Part shown: in pieces, positions 51,932-53,594 of the stretch
Position numbering within the stretch: position 1 is the first letter of the stretch
Layout of the letters: every line of letters starts with the position of its first letter
Assembly (NCBI GenBank): GCA_024692715.1
Contig: JAILMH010000012.1
Span: 1 to 53,594 of the forward strand
Origin: Lachnospiraceae bacterium
GTDB lineage: Bacteria; Bacillota; Clostridia; Lachnospirales; Lachnospiraceae
Direction: 5' to 3'
DNA length: 53,594 nt
Notes under the pieces: generated by a model
Told to the model about the DNA's origin: nothing
Database searches by the model: none
Seen by the model: the letters and a program-made list of their open reading frames with translations, nothing else
Position numbers and translations under genes: made by a program

Positions 51932-52716
51932 TATTTTCTGCTGTTTTTAAGATTTATAAGGCAATCACAGCGTATCGCCTTGCCTGAGATCGAGTAGTCG
52001 GGTTTGATGCCGGCTAAGAAAGGACCCTTTAGTGGGCGCTTTATAACGATCTTTTTAGGCTCTGCTGAAATAGCTGCATTTAGAAGTGACTCTTCGTCGT
52101 CACAAGGGCGTTCCAGCTGATGTATGAGCTGGAATTTTTTCTTAACGAGAGCACTTTTCTGACGCTCCGGAAACATGGGGTCTAAAAGAATCATGTCCGG
52201 CTTAAAATCGAGCTCTGACAATCCCTTTATACTGTCACCTGTATGCAGATGCATTCTGACGGTGATCTCTGCAAGCTCCGGGATTTCAGCCGATCTTTTT
52301 AAGGTGTCGTTAAGCAGTGCTGCAATTACCGGGTCGTATTCAAAAAGGTCGACTTCAAATCCGGCAGCAGCCAGAAGCAGTGAGTCTTCCCCCATTCCGG
52401 CAGTGGCATCTACGGCTCTGTAAGGCGGTTCAAGGCTTTTTATCCGGGCTGCCTTGACTATAAGCTCGCGGTTTAGATTATTCGGCTTTAGACGTGGGAG
52501 CATTTTTGTAAAATCCCCGTGCATTTCTCTTTTTCCATCAGAGAGGGTCAGGCCGTTTTCATTAATAATCAGTGCAAGAGAAAAGCCTGCAAGCTCTTCT
52601 TCGGAGCCTGCAATTGCGGCTCCGGTCGAAGAAGCGAGCTTCTCGGCCTCTTCTCTATACATTATATCGGCAGCATACACTGCCAGATTTTCGTTTAGAT
52701 TCTGAGGTGTACTCAT
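51931..52716 (-). CDS. rsmJ: 16S rRNA (guanine-1516-N2)-methyltransferase
   Basis: 261 residues. The RsmJ/YhiQ family motifs are present: YRAVDATAGMGEDSLLLAAAG (SAM-binding), the acidic FEYDP, and LDPMFPERQKSALVKKKFQ with IVIKRPLKGPFLAG at the C-terminus. It methylates G1516 of 16S rRNA. It starts one base after the stop of the upstream reductase gene, so the two are co-transcribed on the minus strand. Confidence 0.93.
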   Translation of the reverse strand: MSTPQNLNENLAVYAADIMYREEAEKLASSTGAAIAGSEEELAGFSLALIINENGLTLSDGKREMHGDFTKMLPRLKPNNLNRELIVKAARIKSLEPPYRAVDATAGMGEDSLLLAAAGFEVDLFEYDPVIAALLNDTLKRSAEIPELAEITVRMHLHTGDSIKGLSELDFKPDMILLDPMFPERQKSALVKKKFQLIHQLERPCDDEESLLNAAISAEPKKIVIKRPLKGPFLAGIKPDYSISGKAIRCDCLINLKNSRK

Positions 52717-52717
52717 T

Positions 52718-53173
52718 TTAGTATTCCATCATTTCTTCGAGAACTTTAACGAGCTTTTCGAGTCCTTCCTGATCAGCTTCGCTGAAACGGTCAAATTTAG
52801 GACTGTCGATATCGAGAACTCCGATTATCTCACCGTTCTTATGGATAGGAATAACTATTTCGGAATTTGATGCGCAGTCACATGCGATATGGCCTTTGAA
52901 TTCATGGACATTAGCTATACGCTGTGTCTTGTCTTCAGCAGCTGCAGTGCCGCATACACCACGTCCGAGAGCGATTCTGATGCATGCTGTTTTACCCTGG
53001 AAAGGTCCGAGCAGGAGACTGCCTTTATTCATGAGATAGAAACCGGCCCAGTTCAGGTCATCAAGGCTTTCGTTGATCAGAGCAGATGTATTACTGAGAA
53101 CCGGCAAGTAGTTTGGTTCATCAGAAATAAAAGCTTTAAGCTGTTTGCACATAAGATTATAATCAGGTGTCAT
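52718..53173 (-). CDS. msrC: free methionine-(R)-sulfoxide reductase (GAF domain)
   Basis: 151 residues from the ATG that follows TGGAGG; a longer in-frame reading begins in the promoter and is rejected. GAF-domain fRMsr signature: NWAGFYLM, the Cys-containing KTACIRIALGRGVCGTA, and FKGHIACDCASNSEIVIPI with the catalytic Cys. It reduces free Met-R-sulfoxide, an oxidative-damage repair step. It shares an operon with rsmJ. Confidence 0.93.
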   Translation of the reverse strand: MTPDYNLMCKQLKAFISDEPNYLPVLSNTSALINESLDDLNWAGFYLMNKGSLLLGPFQGKTACIRIALGRGVCGTAAAEDKTQRIANVHEFKGHIACDCASNSEIVIPIHKNGEIIGVLDIDSPKFDRFSEADQEGLEKLVKVLEEMMEY

Positions 53174-53202
53174 TATTACCTCCATAAAAATAATATAGAA
53201 AG

Positions 53203-53230
53203 ATTTTATCATATTTATTGTAAGTGTCAA
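53203..53230 (-). promoter_or_regulatory. promoter of msrC-rsmJ
   Basis: On the minus strand: perfect TTGACA, a 16-base spacer, then TAAAAT preceded by TGA. Confidence 0.7.
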
Positions 53231-53249
53231 AAAAATAGTAAGTTTTGGA

Positions 53250-53278
53250 TTGACATTTACCGGATAGGATTGTATGAT
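53250..53278 (+). promoter_or_regulatory. promoter of HMA gene
   Basis: Perfect TTGACA, a 17-base spacer, then TATGAT; divergent from the msrC promoter. Confidence 0.7.
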
Positions 53279-53284
53279 AAATTT

Positions 53285-53302
53285 ATCAATTAAACAATTG
53301 AT
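53285..53302. promoter_or_regulatory. operator-like dyad at start of HMA transcript
   Basis: Perfect seven-base arms ATCAATT/AATTGAT with a four-base centre, directly on the predicted transcription start. The position would suit a repressor such as a metal-sensing ArsR/CsoR-type protein (inference). Confidence 0.5.
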
Positions 53303-53367
53303 TAATTAATAAACAGATTTCAAAGCTAAAATATATGCAGACATAAGATGTCAGAATGGAGTTAGTT

Positions 53368-53589
53368 ATGAAGAAAAGTTATAAAATAGAGGTTGATTGT
53401 GCAAATTGTGCAGCTAAGATGGAAGAGTGTGCAAAGCACACTGAAGGAGTTAAGGATGCTTCTGTTAATTTCATGATGCTTAAGATGAAGGTTGAGTTTG
53501 AAGACGGAGCAGATCCGGAAAAGGTTATGCCTGCAGTACTTGACGGCTGCAGAAAGATCGAGCCGGACTGTGAGATTTTTTATAAATAA
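53368..53589 (+). CDS. heavy-metal-associated (HMA) domain protein
   Basis: 73 residues from the ATG at 53368, which has GGAG six bases upstream; ATG at 53356 has none. A single ferredoxin-like HMA domain with the metal site CANC in VDCANCAAKMEE, then EGVKDASVNFMMLKMKVEF. Stand-alone HMA proteins of this form in Lachnospiraceae usually precede a Cd/Zn/Pb-type P1B ATPase; the window ends five bases after the stop, so this cannot be checked here. Probable metal chaperone. Confidence 0.88.
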   Translation: MKKSYKIEVDCANCAAKMEECAKHTEGVKDASVNFMMLKMKVEFEDGADPEKVMPAVLDGCRKIEPDCEIFYK

Positions 53590-53594
53590 TGCAT

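Noticed and set aside
1-53594. CRISPR arrays, insertion sequences, prophage, rRNA
   Set aside because: No regularly spaced repeats, transposase-like or phage-like proteins, or rRNA sequence were seen on either strand.

Overview
The window looks like a chromosomal segment of a strictly anaerobic, low-to-mid GC Firmicute, most likely a Lachnospiraceae (Butyrivibrio/Lachnospira-like) bacterium. This rests on the anaerobe oxidative and nitrosative stress genes (desulfoferrodoxin, hybrid-cluster protein), clostridial-style promoters with frequent extended -10 elements, and the mix of families (TraX-like, DUF5662, DUF3737, serC-serA-DUF1015, hexapeptide 'AVSxN' linkers in exported proteins). Genus is inference. 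I see no rRNA, CRISPR array, insertion sequence, phage gene or attachment site. There is one tRNA gene. No gene-free stretch exceeds 300 bases.

Layout. 0-3.7 kb: an ABC exporter operon (ATPase, Gld-type permease/auxiliary fusion, small DUF4340 lipid-anchored or membrane protein). 3.8-7.2 kb: desulfoferrodoxin, then an exported NagZ-like GH3 lipoprotein and a cation-diffusion-facilitator protein. 7.2-16.7 kb: gltX and a UvrD-type helicase, then a tightly packed operon xth - degenerate GH13 - TraX-like - DUF5662 - trpS - UPF0303, then apt from its own strong promoter. 16.7-22.8 kb (minus strand): potABCD polyamine transporter, a beta-propeller lactonase and aroC. 22.9-25.5 kb: an M15 D,D-carboxypeptidase, tgt and yajC. 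25.6-33.8 kb: leuB-ilvD-ilvB, then serC-serA and a DUF1015 gene. 33.9-40.3 kb: glgB, mscS, a convergent ComEC-like metallo-hydrolase, tRNA-Gly(CCC), glmS. 40.5-42.9 kb: a YvyF-like protein and hcp. 43.0-51.9 kb is the most accessory-looking part: a small exported leucine-rich-repeat protein, a TPR-GGDEF cyclase, an orphan exported protein, an adenosine-deaminase-like protein fused to a Rossmann (SLOG-like) domain, a zinc-ribbon membrane protein, an SseB-like protein and DUF3737. 51.9-53.6 kb: rsmJ, free methionine-sulfoxide reductase and the first gene (HMA domain) of a probable metal-transport operon that runs off the end.

The strongest unexplained signals are: (1) pairs of an 8-bp TGACGAA-type element exactly 21 bp apart just upstream of the promoters of two genes, with a looser 42-bp pair before a third, as expected for a LytTR-type response regulator; (2) the deaminase-Rossmann fusion with an intact metal site; (3) a GH13 amylase-fold protein that has lost the catalytic nucleophile and other active-site residues; (4) a convergent gene pair whose last codons overlap in a perfect palindrome, so both proteins end in almost the same six residues. 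Several promoters have visible operator dyads (hcp, DUF3737 with a MerR-style 19-bp spacer, the HMA gene, the GGDEF gene).
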